Origin: Flavobacterium cyclinae | GTDB lineage: Bacteria; Bacteroidota; Bacteroidia; Flavobacteriales; Flavobacteriaceae | Direction of reading: 5' to 3' | DNA: 64,000 bases | Assembly: GCF_021172145.1 (NCBI RefSeq) | Contig: NZ_CP089095.1 | Span: forward strand, 744,001-808,000 | Part shown: positions 34,800 through 43,446 of the stretch, piece by piece | Numbering within the stretch: the stretch's first letter is position 1 | How the letters are laid out: the number at the start of each line of letters is the position of its first letter | Position numbers and translations under genes: made by a program | The notes under the pieces: model-generated | What the model saw: only the letters and a program-made list of their open reading frames with translations | Database searches by the model: none | Told to the model about the DNA's origin: nothing

Positions 34800-35048
34800 A
34801 TGACAACAATAACCATTAAAATTAACGAGCGTTCAAAAAAAGGCAAAGCTTTCTTAGAGTTTGCTAAAACTTTTTTTGCCGAAGGTAAAGACGTTGAGAT
34901 TATTAAGTCCGATGATAAAAAACCCAAAAAAGAAAAAAGTATTTACAGTGATGCTTTTATTGCAAAAATGAAAAAAGCGGAGGAAAATATTAAAAATGGT
35001 GATGTTACAAGGTTAAATCTTGACGATATATGGGGAAGTATTTTGTAG
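34800..35048 (+). CDS. Antitoxin of a YoeB-type module (DUF2683-like)
   Basis: The 82-residue charged protein has an N-terminal beta segment MTTITIKINERSKKGKAFLE, a Lys/Asp-rich linker and a C-terminal part (SIYSDAFIAKMKKAEENIKNGD...LDDIWGSIL) of the kind that wraps around RelE/YoeB toxins. It resembles DUF2683 proteins paired with Txe/YoeB toxins in Flavobacteria rather than YefM. Its 3' end overlaps the toxin start by 19 bases. It probably represses the operon through the dyad at 34775. Confidence 0.8.
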   Translation: MTTITIKINERSKKGKAFLEFAKTFFAEGKDVEIIKSDDKKPKKEKSIYSDAFIAKMKKAEENIKNGDVTRLNLDDIWGSIL

Positions 35049-35311
35049 ATTTTGATTCAATTGCTAGAAAAGATTTACAAGCACACTACAAATCTGGCAA
35101 TAAAGCTACTATAAAGAAAATTGAAAAAATACTTTTTGAACTTTCAGAAACACCTTTTGAGGGAATTGGAAATCCAGAAGCTTTAAAATATGAATTTTCA
35201 GGTTATTGGTCCAGAAGAATTAATGCTAAAGACAGAATGATTTACAAAGTTGAAGAAAATATCGTTACAGTAACAATAGTTTCTGCAATGGGACATTATT
35301 CTGATAAATAA
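35030..35311 (+). CDS. YoeB/Txe family mRNA-interferase toxin
   Basis: The 93-residue protein of the RelE fold has the hallmark segment PFEGIGNPEALKYEFSGYWS followed by RRINAKDRMIYKV and ends SAMGHYSDK. It retains the residues expected for ribosome-dependent mRNA cleavage: Glu in PFEG, Arg in SRRIN and the terminal His-Tyr pair. It overlaps the antitoxin gene by 19 bases, so translation is coupled. lpxK follows 3 bases later, so the module sits at the head of that operon and may co-transcribe with it. Confidence 0.9.
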   Translation: MGKYFVDFDSIARKDLQAHYKSGNKATIKKIEKILFELSETPFEGIGNPEALKYEFSGYWSRRINAKDRMIYKVEENIVTVTIVSAMGHYSDK

Positions 35312-35314
35312 CCT

Positions 35315-36328
35315 ATGAATTTCCTTCGAAAAATACTTTTCCCTTTAGCCTTATTGTATTGGCTGATTACTTATATCCGAAATTGGTTGTATGATAAAGG
35401 GTTTTTTAATGCTGCTGAATTTGATTTACCGATAATTGCTGTTGGAAATCTTAGCGTTGGCGGAACTGGAAAAACACCTCAAATTGAATATTTAATCCGA
35501 TTGCTTTCTGACAAATATAAGGTGGCTGTTTTGAGTCGCGGTTATAAGCGTTCAACCGATGGTTTTATTTTAGCTGATAAAAAGGCTACGGCAAGTTCTA
35601 TTGGTGATGAACCTTTTCAGTTTTATTCTAAATTCCCAAATATTCAAGTTGCAGTTGATGCGAATAGAAAAAACGGAATTGAAAATTTATTACAACTTAA
35701 AGATAAGCCTGATGTTATTTTACTAGACGACGCTTTTCAACACAGAAAAGTAAAAGCAGGATTTTATATTTTACTTACTGCTTACGATGATTTGTTTTGT
35801 GATGACTATATTTTGCCTTTCGGGAATTTACGTGAACCTTCTTCAGGTAAAAAGCGAGCTGATATGATAATTGTCACAAAATGTCCAAAGGATTTGTCCG
35901 AAATTGCCCAACAGAAAATTAAAGAAAAACTTAAGGTCAAACAACCTGTTTTCTTCACCACAATTCAGTACGACGATTGTATTTTTGGAAATGATAGCCA
36001 ATTGTTGGTTTCAGAAATTCAATCAGAAAGCAAAGTGTTGGTAGCAGGAATTGCAAAGCCTAAATTGTTTTTCGATTTTCTAAAAAATGAAACAGATGAT
36101 ACTTTGGTTTTTCCAGATCATCATCATTTTTCAAAACAAGATTGTGAGCAAATTTTGGCAAAAGCCAATGGAAGTAAAATTATTACAACAGAAAAAGATT
36201 TTGTTCGTTTAAATGGATTATTGCCTAAAGAGCAATTGTTTTATTTACCAATAAAATCAACTTTTTTAAATACAAACATTGATAAAACGATAGAAGATTA
36301 TGTGGGACAAAGTTCAAGAAACAGTTAG
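35315..36328 (+). CDS. lpxK: Tetraacyldisaccharide 4'-kinase (lipid A)
   Basis: The 337-residue inner-membrane-associated kinase has an N-terminal hydrophobic helix (LLYWLITYIRNWLY), then the Walker A loop VGNLSVGGTGKTP (43-55) and the motif VAVLSRGYKR. DDAFQHRKV carries the catalytic/Mg2+ residues. It phosphorylates the 4' position of the lipid A precursor on the cytoplasmic face, confirming a Gram-negative envelope. It overlaps the phosphorylase gene by 29 bases and follows the toxin gene by 3 bases. Confidence 0.95.
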   Translation: MNFLRKILFPLALLYWLITYIRNWLYDKGFFNAAEFDLPIIAVGNLSVGGTGKTPQIEYLIRLLSDKYKVAVLSRGYKRSTDGFILADKKATASSIGDEPFQFYSKFPNIQVAVDANRKNGIENLLQLKDKPDVILLDDAFQHRKVKAGFYILLTAYDDLFCDDYILPFGNLREPSSGKKRADMIIVTKCPKDLSEIAQQKIKEKLKVKQPVFFTTIQYDDCIFGNDSQLLVSEIQSESKVLVAGIAKPKLFFDFLKNETDDTLVFPDHHHFSKQDCEQILAKANGSKIITTEKDFVRLNGLLPKEQLFYLPIKSTFLNTNIDKTIEDYVGQSSRNS

Positions 36329-37112
36329 TTATATTAAAGATAAAACCAATTTTACTCCAGAATATGGAGTGATTTTAGGTTCTGGATTAGGAGGATTTAC
36401 AGAAGACATTACGATAGAATATACATTGCCTTATTCCGATATTCCTAATTTTCCTATTTCAACAGTTCAAGGTCATAAAGGGGCTTTAGTGTTTGGAAAT
36501 ATTCAAGGGAAAAAAGTGGTAGCCATGCAAGGGCGTTTTCATTTTTATGAAGGGTACGATATGAAACAAGTAACGTTTCCTGTTCGTGTGATGAAATATT
36601 TAGGAGTTGAAAAATTGATAGTTTCCAATGCATCTGGAGGAGTTAATCCAGAATATGTTATAGGAGATGTTGTGGTAATTACGGATCATATTAATATGAT
36701 GCCTGAACATCCGTTAAGAGGACATAATGATGAACGCTTTGGACCTAGATTTGTTAATATGAGCGAGCCTTATTCTAAAGCAATGATTGATAAAGCATTT
36801 GAATTGGCAGAAGATTTAAATATTTATCTTAAAACAGGAATTTACTTAGGATTACAAGGTCCAACTTTTGAAACACTTGCAGAATATAAAATGGTAAAAG
36901 CCGTTGGGGCTGATTGTGTAGGGATGTCAACCGTTCCTGAAGTAATTGTAGCAAGGCATATGGATATGGAATGCTTTGGAGTATCAGTTATTACAGATAT
37001 GGGTGACGAAGATAATATTGAAGAAGTAAATCACGAAGAGGTTTTAGAAGCAGCAAAAAAAGCAGAGCCTCATGTTAGAAATTTAATTAAAAATTTAATT
37101 ATTCAGTACTAG
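36300..37112 (+). CDS. Purine nucleoside phosphorylase, trimeric (PNP I) type
   Basis: The 270-residue enzyme has phosphate-binding GVILGSGLGGFTE, the motif QGRFHFYEGYDM, SNASGGVNP and the active-site stretch LQGPTFETLAEYKMVKAVGAD with GMSTVPEV. It cleaves purine nucleosides with phosphate to base and ribose-1-phosphate (salvage). The start ATG 36300 lies inside lpxK. The 3' end overlaps the convergent hybrid kinase gene by 14 bases, so no terminator can lie between the two stops. Confidence 0.93.
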   Translation: MWDKVQETVSYIKDKTNFTPEYGVILGSGLGGFTEDITIEYTLPYSDIPNFPISTVQGHKGALVFGNIQGKKVVAMQGRFHFYEGYDMKQVTFPVRVMKYLGVEKLIVSNASGGVNPEYVIGDVVVITDHINMMPEHPLRGHNDERFGPRFVNMSEPYSKAMIDKAFELAEDLNIYLKTGIYLGLQGPTFETLAEYKMVKAVGADCVGMSTVPEVIVARHMDMECFGVSVITDMGDEDNIEEVNHEEVLEAAKKAEPHVRNLIKNLIIQY

Positions 37113-39306
37113 ATAAATATTTAGTAATTACATTATAGAAATGCTCGGGTTCAAAAGGTTTGGTGATTACTTCATTCATGCCGTAGGACAAGAGCATTTC
37201 TCTATTTTCATTTAGAGAAATTGCAGTTAATGCAATAATTGGAGTTTGAGTATTAAACTTTCTTATTTCGCTAGTAGCTTCAGTTCCGTTGATTCCTGGA
37301 AGGTGAACATCCATAAGGATTAAATCATAATTATTGTCCTTAATTTCATGAATTGCATCTTCACCATTATCAATTATTTTGCATGAAATCCCTCTTTTTT
37401 CTAACATTTTTTGGGTAATCATTTGATTGATTTTATTGTCCTCAACAAGTAGAATATTTTTTTTATTTAAAATTTCAATATTTACATTATGATCAATGGT
37501 AATGTTTTCATTAATTCCTTTTTCAAATTCTAGTTCAAAACTAAAAGTACTTCCTTTGCCGGGTTCACTTTGCAAATGAATTTGACTTCCCATTATTTCT
37601 AAAATCTTTTTCACAATAGACAATCCAAGTCCGGTTCCACCATAAGTTCTATTAATTTCTACAGAACCTTGACTGAAACTATCAAAAATAGCTTCTTGTT
37701 TGTCTTTGGCAATTCCAATTCCATTATCTTTTACTTCGAAAAATAAGTGTAAAGAGTTAGGATTTTCTGATTTTACATTTATTGTAAACCAAACATCGCC
37801 ATCTTTACTAAATTTAATGGCATTGTTTAATAGGTTAATAAAAATTTGGGATAATTTTGTAGGGTCACCTTTCAAATTATAATTTACAGATCTGTCTATA
37901 TTTAAATGAAAATTAATGTTATTTTCATTGATAAATTCTTTAAATGAAGCTGAAATATTTTCACACAATTCCAATAAATTAAAATTGATTTTTTCAATAA
38001 AAACTTTATCCGATTCAAGTCGGTTAATTTCTAAAATGTCATTAATGAAGTTCAACAAGTAATTTCCAGAAAACTCTAAGGATTTTAAATAATTGAGTTG
38101 GCTAACTTTTGGTTTTTCTTGTAACAAAAGATAGGTAATTCCATTAATTGCATTAAGAGGAGTTCTAAGTTCATGACTTACTGTAGATAAGAAATCAGCT
38201 CTAGCTTTTGATGCTCGCTCTGCTTTTTCTTTTTCAAGCGTTAATTCTTTGTTTTTATCTTTTAACAGCTTATTAGTGCTCGTTCTTATTTTATTGTTTT
38301 TGTATAAAGATAAACTCAATAAGGATAAAATAGAAATTAAAGCAATACTTAAAATACTAATTAATTTTGAAAACTGTAGTGTCTTTTGTTGGCTTTTTCT
38401 TTCTTTATCTAATTGCTCAATGGTTTTAAGCTGCTTGTCAAATTGAATTTTATCTACCGTATTTTCAGTTAAATTATTGTTGTTTAATTTACTTAAAGAA
38501 TCTGTAAGGTGAACATATCTTTTTAAATACAAATTAGAACTTAAAATATTATTATTCTTTTCATAAGAAGTACTTAATAGCTTATAAATTCGTTTGGTAA
38601 ATTTTACATCTTTATTGCCATATTTATTGTTTAATAGAGCAAGATTTAAATAATCAATAGCTTGAGGATAATTGTTTTTTATTAATTCTAGTTCGCTTAA
38701 TTGAATGTAAGCTTCTGTTTTTGTACTTATTAAGGCGCTGTCATCATTAATATTATCAATTACACTTTTTAAAATTGCACTTGCTTCATCATTATATCCT
38801 TTCTCTTTTTTAATGATAGCTTTTTGAAGATTAATAAGTTCAATAGCATCTGAAAAATTTAATTTTTCATAAACCGTTGCAGCTTTTTCAAAATAGGTTT
38901 CTGCTAAATCTATATTGTTTTTAATTAAATAGCATTTTCCTAAACCGTAATAGGCGAGAGCAATATTAGATTTTGGATTTTTCTTACTAAAAAGACTTAC
39001 AGCTCTTATGTAGTAATCAATTGCTAAGTCATTTTTCTCCAATTCAAAGAAAATGGTTGCAAGTTGTAAGTACGAATCACCAAGCTTTTCTTCTAAATTA
39101 TTTTTTTTAGCATATTCAATAGCTTTTTCGGTAAACAAAATAGCTTTAGAGTAGGATTTTTTATCCTCTTTGTTAAACAAACCTACTTCTAAATAATAAT
39201 CAGAACTATCGGTTATTTTAGCAGCTTCTTTATAAACAGCTGACTGCGAAAAACCAATATTCGTTGAAGAAATTAAAATAAATAATATGAAAAAAAGATT
39301 TTTCAA
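37099..39306 (-). CDS. TPR-containing hybrid histidine kinase
   Basis: The 735-residue protein starts with TTG at 39306; the signal peptide (FFILFILISSTNIGFSQS) begins there and no ATG is close. Domains in order: periplasmic TPR repeats (about 30-270), a membrane helix (about 313-336), a coiled linker, HisKA with His378 in STVSHELRTPLNA, HATPase (Asn495, DNGIGIA, TYGGTGLGLSIV), and a C-terminal receiver with Glu622/Asp623, phospho-acceptor Asp666 in LILMDVHLP, Thr694 and Lys716. It senses through TPRs and would relay phosphate within one chain. No partner regulator is adjacent. It is expressed alone. Confidence 0.92.
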   Translation of the reverse strand: MKNLFFILFILISSTNIGFSQSAVYKEAAKITDSSDYYLEVGLFNKEDKKSYSKAILFTEKAIEYAKKNNLEEKLGDSYLQLATIFFELEKNDLAIDYYIRAVSLFSKKNPKSNIALAYYGLGKCYLIKNNIDLAETYFEKAATVYEKLNFSDAIELINLQKAIIKKEKGYNDEASAILKSVIDNINDDSALISTKTEAYIQLSELELIKNNYPQAIDYLNLALLNNKYGNKDVKFTKRIYKLLSTSYEKNNNILSSNLYLKRYVHLTDSLSKLNNNNLTENTVDKIQFDKQLKTIEQLDKERKSQQKTLQFSKLISILSIALISILSLLSLSLYKNNKIRTSTNKLLKDKNKELTLEKEKAERASKARADFLSTVSHELRTPLNAINGITYLLLQEKPKVSQLNYLKSLEFSGNYLLNFINDILEINRLESDKVFIEKINFNLLELCENISASFKEFINENNINFHLNIDRSVNYNLKGDPTKLSQIFINLLNNAIKFSKDGDVWFTINVKSENPNSLHLFFEVKDNGIGIAKDKQEAIFDSFSQGSVEINRTYGGTGLGLSIVKKILEIMGSQIHLQSEPGKGSTFSFELEFEKGINENITIDHNVNIEILNKKNILLVEDNKINQMITQKMLEKRGISCKIIDNGEDAIHEIKDNNYDLILMDVHLPGINGTEATSEIRKFNTQTPIIALTAISLNENREMLLSYGMNEVITKPFEPEHFYNVITKYLSSTE

Positions 39307-39363
39307 GAGTTAACAATTAAATTTAACCCTGCAATTTAAGTTTTTTAGCGTTAATAAAAAACT

Positions 39364-40395
39364 TTATTTTTTAGAAACGAATGTAATTAAGTCAATTAAT
39401 CGAGAAGAATAACCAATTTCATTGTCGTACCAACCTACAATTTTAACCATTTTGTCAATAACAGAAGTTAATTGCGCATCAAACAAACAAGAATTTTGAT
39501 TTCCAATAATATCCACAGAAACAATTGGGTCTTCTGTGTAATCTAAAATTCCTTTAAAATTAGTTTCAGACGCTTTTTTAAATGCTTGATTGATTTCTTC
39601 AATTGAAACTTGACGTTTTACATTGAATGTAATATCAGTCAACGAACCATCTGGAACTGGAACACGAATACCGCAACCGCCCATTTTTCCTTCTAATTCT
39701 GGGAAAATTTTTGTCAAAGCTTTTGCTGCACCGGTTGTTGTTGGAACAATTGATTGCGCTGCGCCACGAGCTCTACGTAAATCTTTATGGGGCTGGTCGT
39801 GTAAACTTTGGTCGGTAGTGTAGGAGTGAACCGTTGTGATGTACGCTTGTTCAATTTCGCACAATTCCTGAATGATTTTAATCATCGGAGCTGCGTTATT
39901 TGTCGTACAACTTGCGTTGGAAATTATCGTTTCACTTCCATCTAAAATGTGTTCGTTTACCCCTAAAACAACGGTTTTAATTTCATCTACTTCAGATGGT
40001 GCCGAAAGAATTACTTTTTTTGCTCCAGCTAAAATATGTTGGTTTATCTCTTCAAACGTTTTGAATTTCCCTGTCGATTCAATAACAATATCAACGTTTA
40101 CCGATTTCCAATCTAAATTTATAATTTCTCTTTCGTGAAAAAATAAAAAAGATTTGTCATCGATTATAATCGAATCTTCAGAAAATGAAACATTCTGATT
40201 CAAAACACCATGAATGCTATCGTATTTTACCAAGTGCGCCATTGTTTTATTATCGGCAATGTCGTTGATGGCAACTACTTCAATAGTAGGATGATTCAAA
40301 AGCAATCGGAATAAATTACGTCCAATTCTTCCAAAACCATTAATAGCAATTTTTATTTTTGTTTCAGGTTTCAATGTTTTTGTTTCAAGTTTCAA
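39364..40395 (-). CDS. gap: Glyceraldehyde-3-phosphate dehydrogenase
   Basis: The enzyme has the Rossmann motif INGFGRIGRNLFR (19-31), Asp45 (NAD preference), the catalytic Cys163 in SNASCTTNNAAP, HSYTTDQSL and GWYDNEIGYS near the C-terminus. It oxidizes glyceraldehyde-3-phosphate in glycolysis/gluconeogenesis. No ATG is available: the frame opens with TTG at 40395 (343 residues), just after an in-frame TGA, inside a TTTCAAG-type repeat. A second TTG at 40374 (336 residues) is the other candidate, so the exact start is uncertain. It is a single-gene unit. Confidence 0.93.
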   Translation of the reverse strand: MKLETKTLKPETKIKIAINGFGRIGRNLFRLLLNHPTIEVVAINDIADNKTMAHLVKYDSIHGVLNQNVSFSEDSIIIDDKSFLFFHEREIINLDWKSVNVDIVIESTGKFKTFEEINQHILAGAKKVILSAPSEVDEIKTVVLGVNEHILDGSETIISNASCTTNNAAPMIKIIQELCEIEQAYITTVHSYTTDQSLHDQPHKDLRRARGAAQSIVPTTTGAAKALTKIFPELEGKMGGCGIRVPVPDGSLTDITFNVKRQVSIEEINQAFKKASETNFKGILDYTEDPIVSVDIIGNQNSCLFDAQLTSVIDKMVKIVGWYDNEIGYSSRLIDLITFVSKK

Positions 40396-40484
40396 GTTTC
40401 AAGTTGAAAAGTTAGTGTAACTAAGCTTAATTATTTGAATTCGGCATTTAAAAAACTTCCAGCATCCATCATCCAGCTTCCCGC
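40374..40484. repeat. Repetitive gap-lipA spacer ('tttcaag' and 'catccagc' phrases)
   Basis: TTTCAAG-type units are repeated at about 40382-40404 and overlap the gap 5' end. CCAGCATCCATCATCCAGCT occurs at 40458-40477, beside the lipA stop. These belong to the short-phrase repeats discussed in the findings. Confidence 0.6.
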
Positions 40485-41360
40485 TTAATGGATATGTTTC
40501 TCCGCATGATAAGACGAACGTACTAAAGCACCGCTTTCCACATGTCTAAAACCTAATTCTTTTCCGATTTTTTCGTATTTAGCAAATTGCTCTGGTGTAA
40601 TATATTCTTTAACAGGTAAATGCTTTTTACTTGGTTGTAAGTACTGACCTATAGTAACAATATCCACTTTTGCATCAGCTAAATCATGTAGGACCTGAAT
40701 TACTTCTTCCTCAGTTTCACCTAAACCTAACATGATACCCGATTTTGTTCTTTTGATGCCTTGCTCTTTTAAATAGCGAAGTACTTCCAAACTTTTCTCA
40801 TATTTCGCTTGAATACGAACCTCACGCGTCAAACGTTTTACGGTTTCCATGTTGTGCGAAACTACTTCTGGAGCTACTTCAATAATTCGGTCTATATTTC
40901 TTGTATTCCCCTGAAAATCTGGAATTAACGTTTCTAAAGTCGTATTTGGATTCATTCGGCGAATGGCTTTCACGGTTTCTGCCCAAATAATTGAACCCAT
41001 GTCTTTTAAATCATCACGATCCACACTCGTAATAACCGCATGTTTGATGTTCATAATTTTGATAGAACGCGCTACTTTTTCAGGTTCGTCCCAATCCACC
41101 GTTTCAGGGCGACCGGTTTTTACACCACAAAAGCCGCACGAACGCGTACAAATGTTTCCTAAAATCATGAAAGTTGCTGTTCCTTCGCCCCAACATTCGC
41201 CCATATTAGGACAACTTCCCGAAGTACAAATCGTATTCAGTTTGTATTTGTCTACTAAACCTCTAAGTTCGGTGTAGTTTTTACCGGTTGGTAATTTTAC
41301 GCGTAACCATTTTGGTTTGGGTTCTCTTGGTGGAAAAACATTGTCAATAGCCGTGTCCAT
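40485..41360 (-). CDS. lipA: Lipoyl synthase
   Basis: I start at ATG 41360 (291 residues), because the frame extends 7 codons further into the promoter -7 element. It has the auxiliary cluster Cys45/50/56 ([12 protein letters not shown]), the radical-SAM cluster Cys71/75/78 (CTRSCGFC) and the C-terminal RSSYHAEK serine motif. LipA inserts two sulfurs into octanoyl groups on lipoyl domains of 2-oxoacid dehydrogenases and the glycine-cleavage system. Confidence 0.97.
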   Translation of the reverse strand: MDTAIDNVFPPREPKPKWLRVKLPTGKNYTELRGLVDKYKLNTICTSGSCPNMGECWGEGTATFMILGNICTRSCGFCGVKTGRPETVDWDEPEKVARSIKIMNIKHAVITSVDRDDLKDMGSIIWAETVKAIRRMNPNTTLETLIPDFQGNTRNIDRIIEVAPEVVSHNMETVKRLTREVRIQAKYEKSLEVLRYLKEQGIKRTKSGIMLGLGETEEEVIQVLHDLADAKVDIVTIGQYLQPSKKHLPVKEYITPEQFAKYEKIGKELGFRHVESGALVRSSYHAEKHIH

Positions 41361-41378
41361 AATCAAAATTTTGATAGG

Positions 41379-41386
41379 CAAAGATA
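41379..41386 (-). promoter_or_regulatory. -7 promoter element (TATCTTTG) for lipA
   Basis: The exact TAnnTTTG on the minus strand is 18 bases before ATG 41360, which supports this start. Confidence 0.6.
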
Positions 41387-41443
41387 ATTAGAAATGATGG
41401 ATTTCTATAGAAGAATGGAAAGTTTTAAGATTTGTTTAGAATT

Positions 41444-42007
41444 TTATTTTCCAGAAATAATCTCAGCCAATAATTTCTTTGCTCTAAGTAATTTAATTTT
41501 GATGTTATTAAGCGGTTCATTAATTTGTTCTGCCATTTCTTGATAGGTCATTTCTTGAAAATAACGCATTTGAATGACTTCTTGATAAGCAGGTTTTAAT
41601 TGTTTGATATATTGGAGTAATTGCGCTAAATTTTGCTCGATAATTAATTCGTCTTCCGCAGAATTGGATTCATCGGCAACACTGTAAGCTTGGTGATCTT
41701 CTTCGTCATTCATTTCAATAAATAAAGATGATTTCTTTTTGCGAAGCATGTCGATATGAACGTTTTTTGCAATCGCAATCAACCAAGTATTAAAACCGTA
41801 TTCAGGATTATAGGTTGCGATTTTATCAAATGCCTTTGCGAAAGTTTCAATTACGATGTCTTCAGTGTCGGTTTCGTTTTCGGTGCGTTTTAGCATGAAT
41901 CCGTACACTTCATTCCAGAAAAAATCCAATAGAAAGGTGAAAGCAACTTGGTCTCCCTTTTTTGCTTTTTCAATATTTTCTTGAATAATTACCGAATTTA
42001 CTTCCAA
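41444..42007 (-). CDS. RNA polymerase sigma-70 family (ECF-type) factor
   Basis: The 187-residue protein has region 2 (about 22-95: NEVYGFMLKRTENETDTEDI, YGFNTWLIAIAKN for -10 recognition) and region 4 (about 130-185: YQEVIQMRYFQEMTYQEMAE HTH). It lacks regions 1 and 3, as in ECF sigma factors. No adjacent anti-sigma gene is visible. It overlaps the upstream glycosyltransferase gene by 10 bases, so it is co-expressed with it and with the small membrane protein. The target regulon is unknown. Confidence 0.92.
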   Translation of the reverse strand: MEVNSVIIQENIEKAKKGDQVAFTFLLDFFWNEVYGFMLKRTENETDTEDIVIETFAKAFDKIATYNPEYGFNTWLIAIAKNVHIDMLRKKKSSLFIEMNDEEDHQAYSVADESNSAEDELIIEQNLAQLLQYIKQLKPAYQEVIQMRYFQEMTYQEMAEQINEPLNNIKIKLLRAKKLLAEIISGK

Positions 42008-43107
42008 TGTATTGGTTTTGAGATGAGGTTTCTAAAAAATACGCTCAGTTGGGTAAAGATAAGCACAATTTCTATAATTGGATACCAATACATCACATCT
42101 TTTTCTTTTAGTTTTCCAGCGGCATAACCTAAAGAAATCCAAGTGAATAAATATCTGAAAACAATAATTCCAGTCACAATCATCCATTGGAATTGAAAGG
42201 CTAACAAAATAATCGCTAAAGCTAAAAACCAAAACTGACTAAAGAAAAATAATCCCAACTGAAATTTATCAAATCCTTTGTAGTAATTTGCAGTCGTAGC
42301 ATGTCTTCTTTTTTGGTACATCCAAGATGAAAAAGTAGTTTTTGGTTCCGAAAAAGTGAAACTTTCTGGTGTATATAAAATTGCTGTATTCTTATTTGTT
42401 GCTGCTTGATTAATAAACAAATCATCATCCCCTGAACGAATTTTCATGTGATCCATAAAACCTCGAACGTTGAAAAATTCTTCTTTTTTGTAAGCTAAAT
42501 TACGACCAACACCCATATAAGGTTTGCCAATTTTTGCCCAAGAAAAATATTGCGTAGCGGTTAACATCGTTTCAAAACGAATGATTTTATTTAGGAAGGA
42601 ATTCTTTACTTTTTCGTAAGCGCCATAGCCTAAAACAATCGTTTTTTCTTTGGTAAATTGAGTTGAAATTTGCAACAACCAATCGTTTGAAGCTGGATAA
42701 CAATCCGCATCGGTAAATACTAAATACTCGTTTTTTGCGGCTTTGATTCCTAAGGTTAGCGCAAATTTTTTATTACCCCAAAAGGCTTCATTGTTTTGAA
42801 CTTTTACCAATTTTACATTTGGATATTGCTTTTCATACGCTTCAAAAAGTTCCAAGGTTTCATCGCTCGAAGCATCGTCAATTAAGACAATTTCGTAATC
42901 TGGATAGTTTTGGCTCACCAAAGTTTGAAAATACTTTTTGATATTTTCTTCTTCGTTTTTAGCACAGACAATAATGGAAATAGGTAAACGTTTCGGAGTT
43001 CCTTCTGGTTTTTTACCAAAAGAGAATTTTCCGAAAATAAAAAGGTAATAAATAAATTGAATAAACACGATAACCGCAAATGCGATTAAAAGTATCATTA
43101 GTATCAT
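41998..43107 (-). CDS. Family 2 glycosyltransferase, membrane-bound
   Basis: The 369-residue protein has an N-terminal membrane helix (MILMILLIAFAVIVFIQFIY), the GT-A domain ISIIVCAKNEEENI, the acceptor-side motif VLIDDASSD and the metal-binding DADC (about 125), a QxxRRH motif (YQKRRHA) and three or four C-terminal membrane helices. It would transfer a sugar from a nucleotide-sugar at the cytoplasmic side. The product is unknown. It sits in an operon between the small membrane protein and the sigma factor. Confidence 0.9.
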   Translation of the reverse strand: MILMILLIAFAVIVFIQFIYYLFIFGKFSFGKKPEGTPKRLPISIIVCAKNEEENIKKYFQTLVSQNYPDYEIVLIDDASSDETLELFEAYEKQYPNVKLVKVQNNEAFWGNKKFALTLGIKAAKNEYLVFTDADCYPASNDWLLQISTQFTKEKTIVLGYGAYEKVKNSFLNKIIRFETMLTATQYFSWAKIGKPYMGVGRNLAYKKEEFFNVRGFMDHMKIRSGDDDLFINQAATNKNTAILYTPESFTFSEPKTTFSSWMYQKRRHATTANYYKGFDKFQLGLFFFSQFWFLALAIILLAFQFQWMIVTGIIVFRYLFTWISLGYAAGKLKEKDVMYWYPIIEIVLIFTQLSVFFRNLISKPIHWK

Positions 43108-43120
43108 AAAGTTTAGAAAA

Positions 43121-43324
43121 TTAAGAATGCGAAGGTTCGCTGCAATCTTTCATTTGTTCAGGAGTTTTTCCGCAGTAGCTACAGTTTTCTCCATCTTTAT
43201 TTAAAAACGGACTTTGGCTAGCACAAGTTCCAGCAAATTTTCCGTCTTTTTTTGCCCAAATTTTTATCGCGATACCTGCAAATGCAAGTCCTAAAAGTCC
43301 AATGGTTACTAATACAAGTTTCAT
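43121..43324 (-). CDS. Small Cys-rich membrane protein, conserved in Flavobacteriia
   Basis: The 67-residue protein has one N-terminal membrane helix (VLVTIGLLGLAFAGIAIKIW) and a short tail with five or so spaced residues of note: FAGTCASQSPFLNKDGENCSYC and MKDC, i.e. four Cys. Tails of this type are common in unnamed flavobacterial 'membrane or secreted' proteins. The Cys pattern (C-x16-C-x2-C-x9-C) could bind a metal or form disulfides. It leads the operon, upstream of the glycosyltransferase. Confidence 0.75.
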   Translation of the reverse strand: MKLVLVTIGLLGLAFAGIAIKIWAKKDGKFAGTCASQSPFLNKDGENCSYCGKTPEQMKDCSEPSHS

Positions 43325-43343
43325 TTTTTTCTATTTTGAACTG

Positions 43344-43371
43344 CAAATTTACAAAAGAAAATTCAAATCAA
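43344..43371 (-). promoter_or_regulatory. Promoter for the small protein-glycosyltransferase-sigma operon
   Basis: On the minus strand TTG (plus 43369-43371), 17 bases, then TAAATTTG (plus 43344-43351) fit the consensus, ending 19 bases before ATG 43324. Confidence 0.7.
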
Positions 43372-43386
43372 GTTCAGAATTTAAAC

Positions 43387-43446
43387 GTAAAGTTCGCAAA
43401 GTTTTTTAGCAAAGCATGCAAAGATTTTAAACTCCCAACTCCCAAC
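43387..43446. repeat. Second 'aactttgcg' phrase repeat and 'actccca' tandem
   Basis: GTTCGCAAAGTTTTTTAGCA and GCAAAG phrases (43392-43420) match the repeat at 6543-6585 in reverse complement. ACTCCCA is tandemly repeated at 43431-43446, beside the end of murB. Confidence 0.65.
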
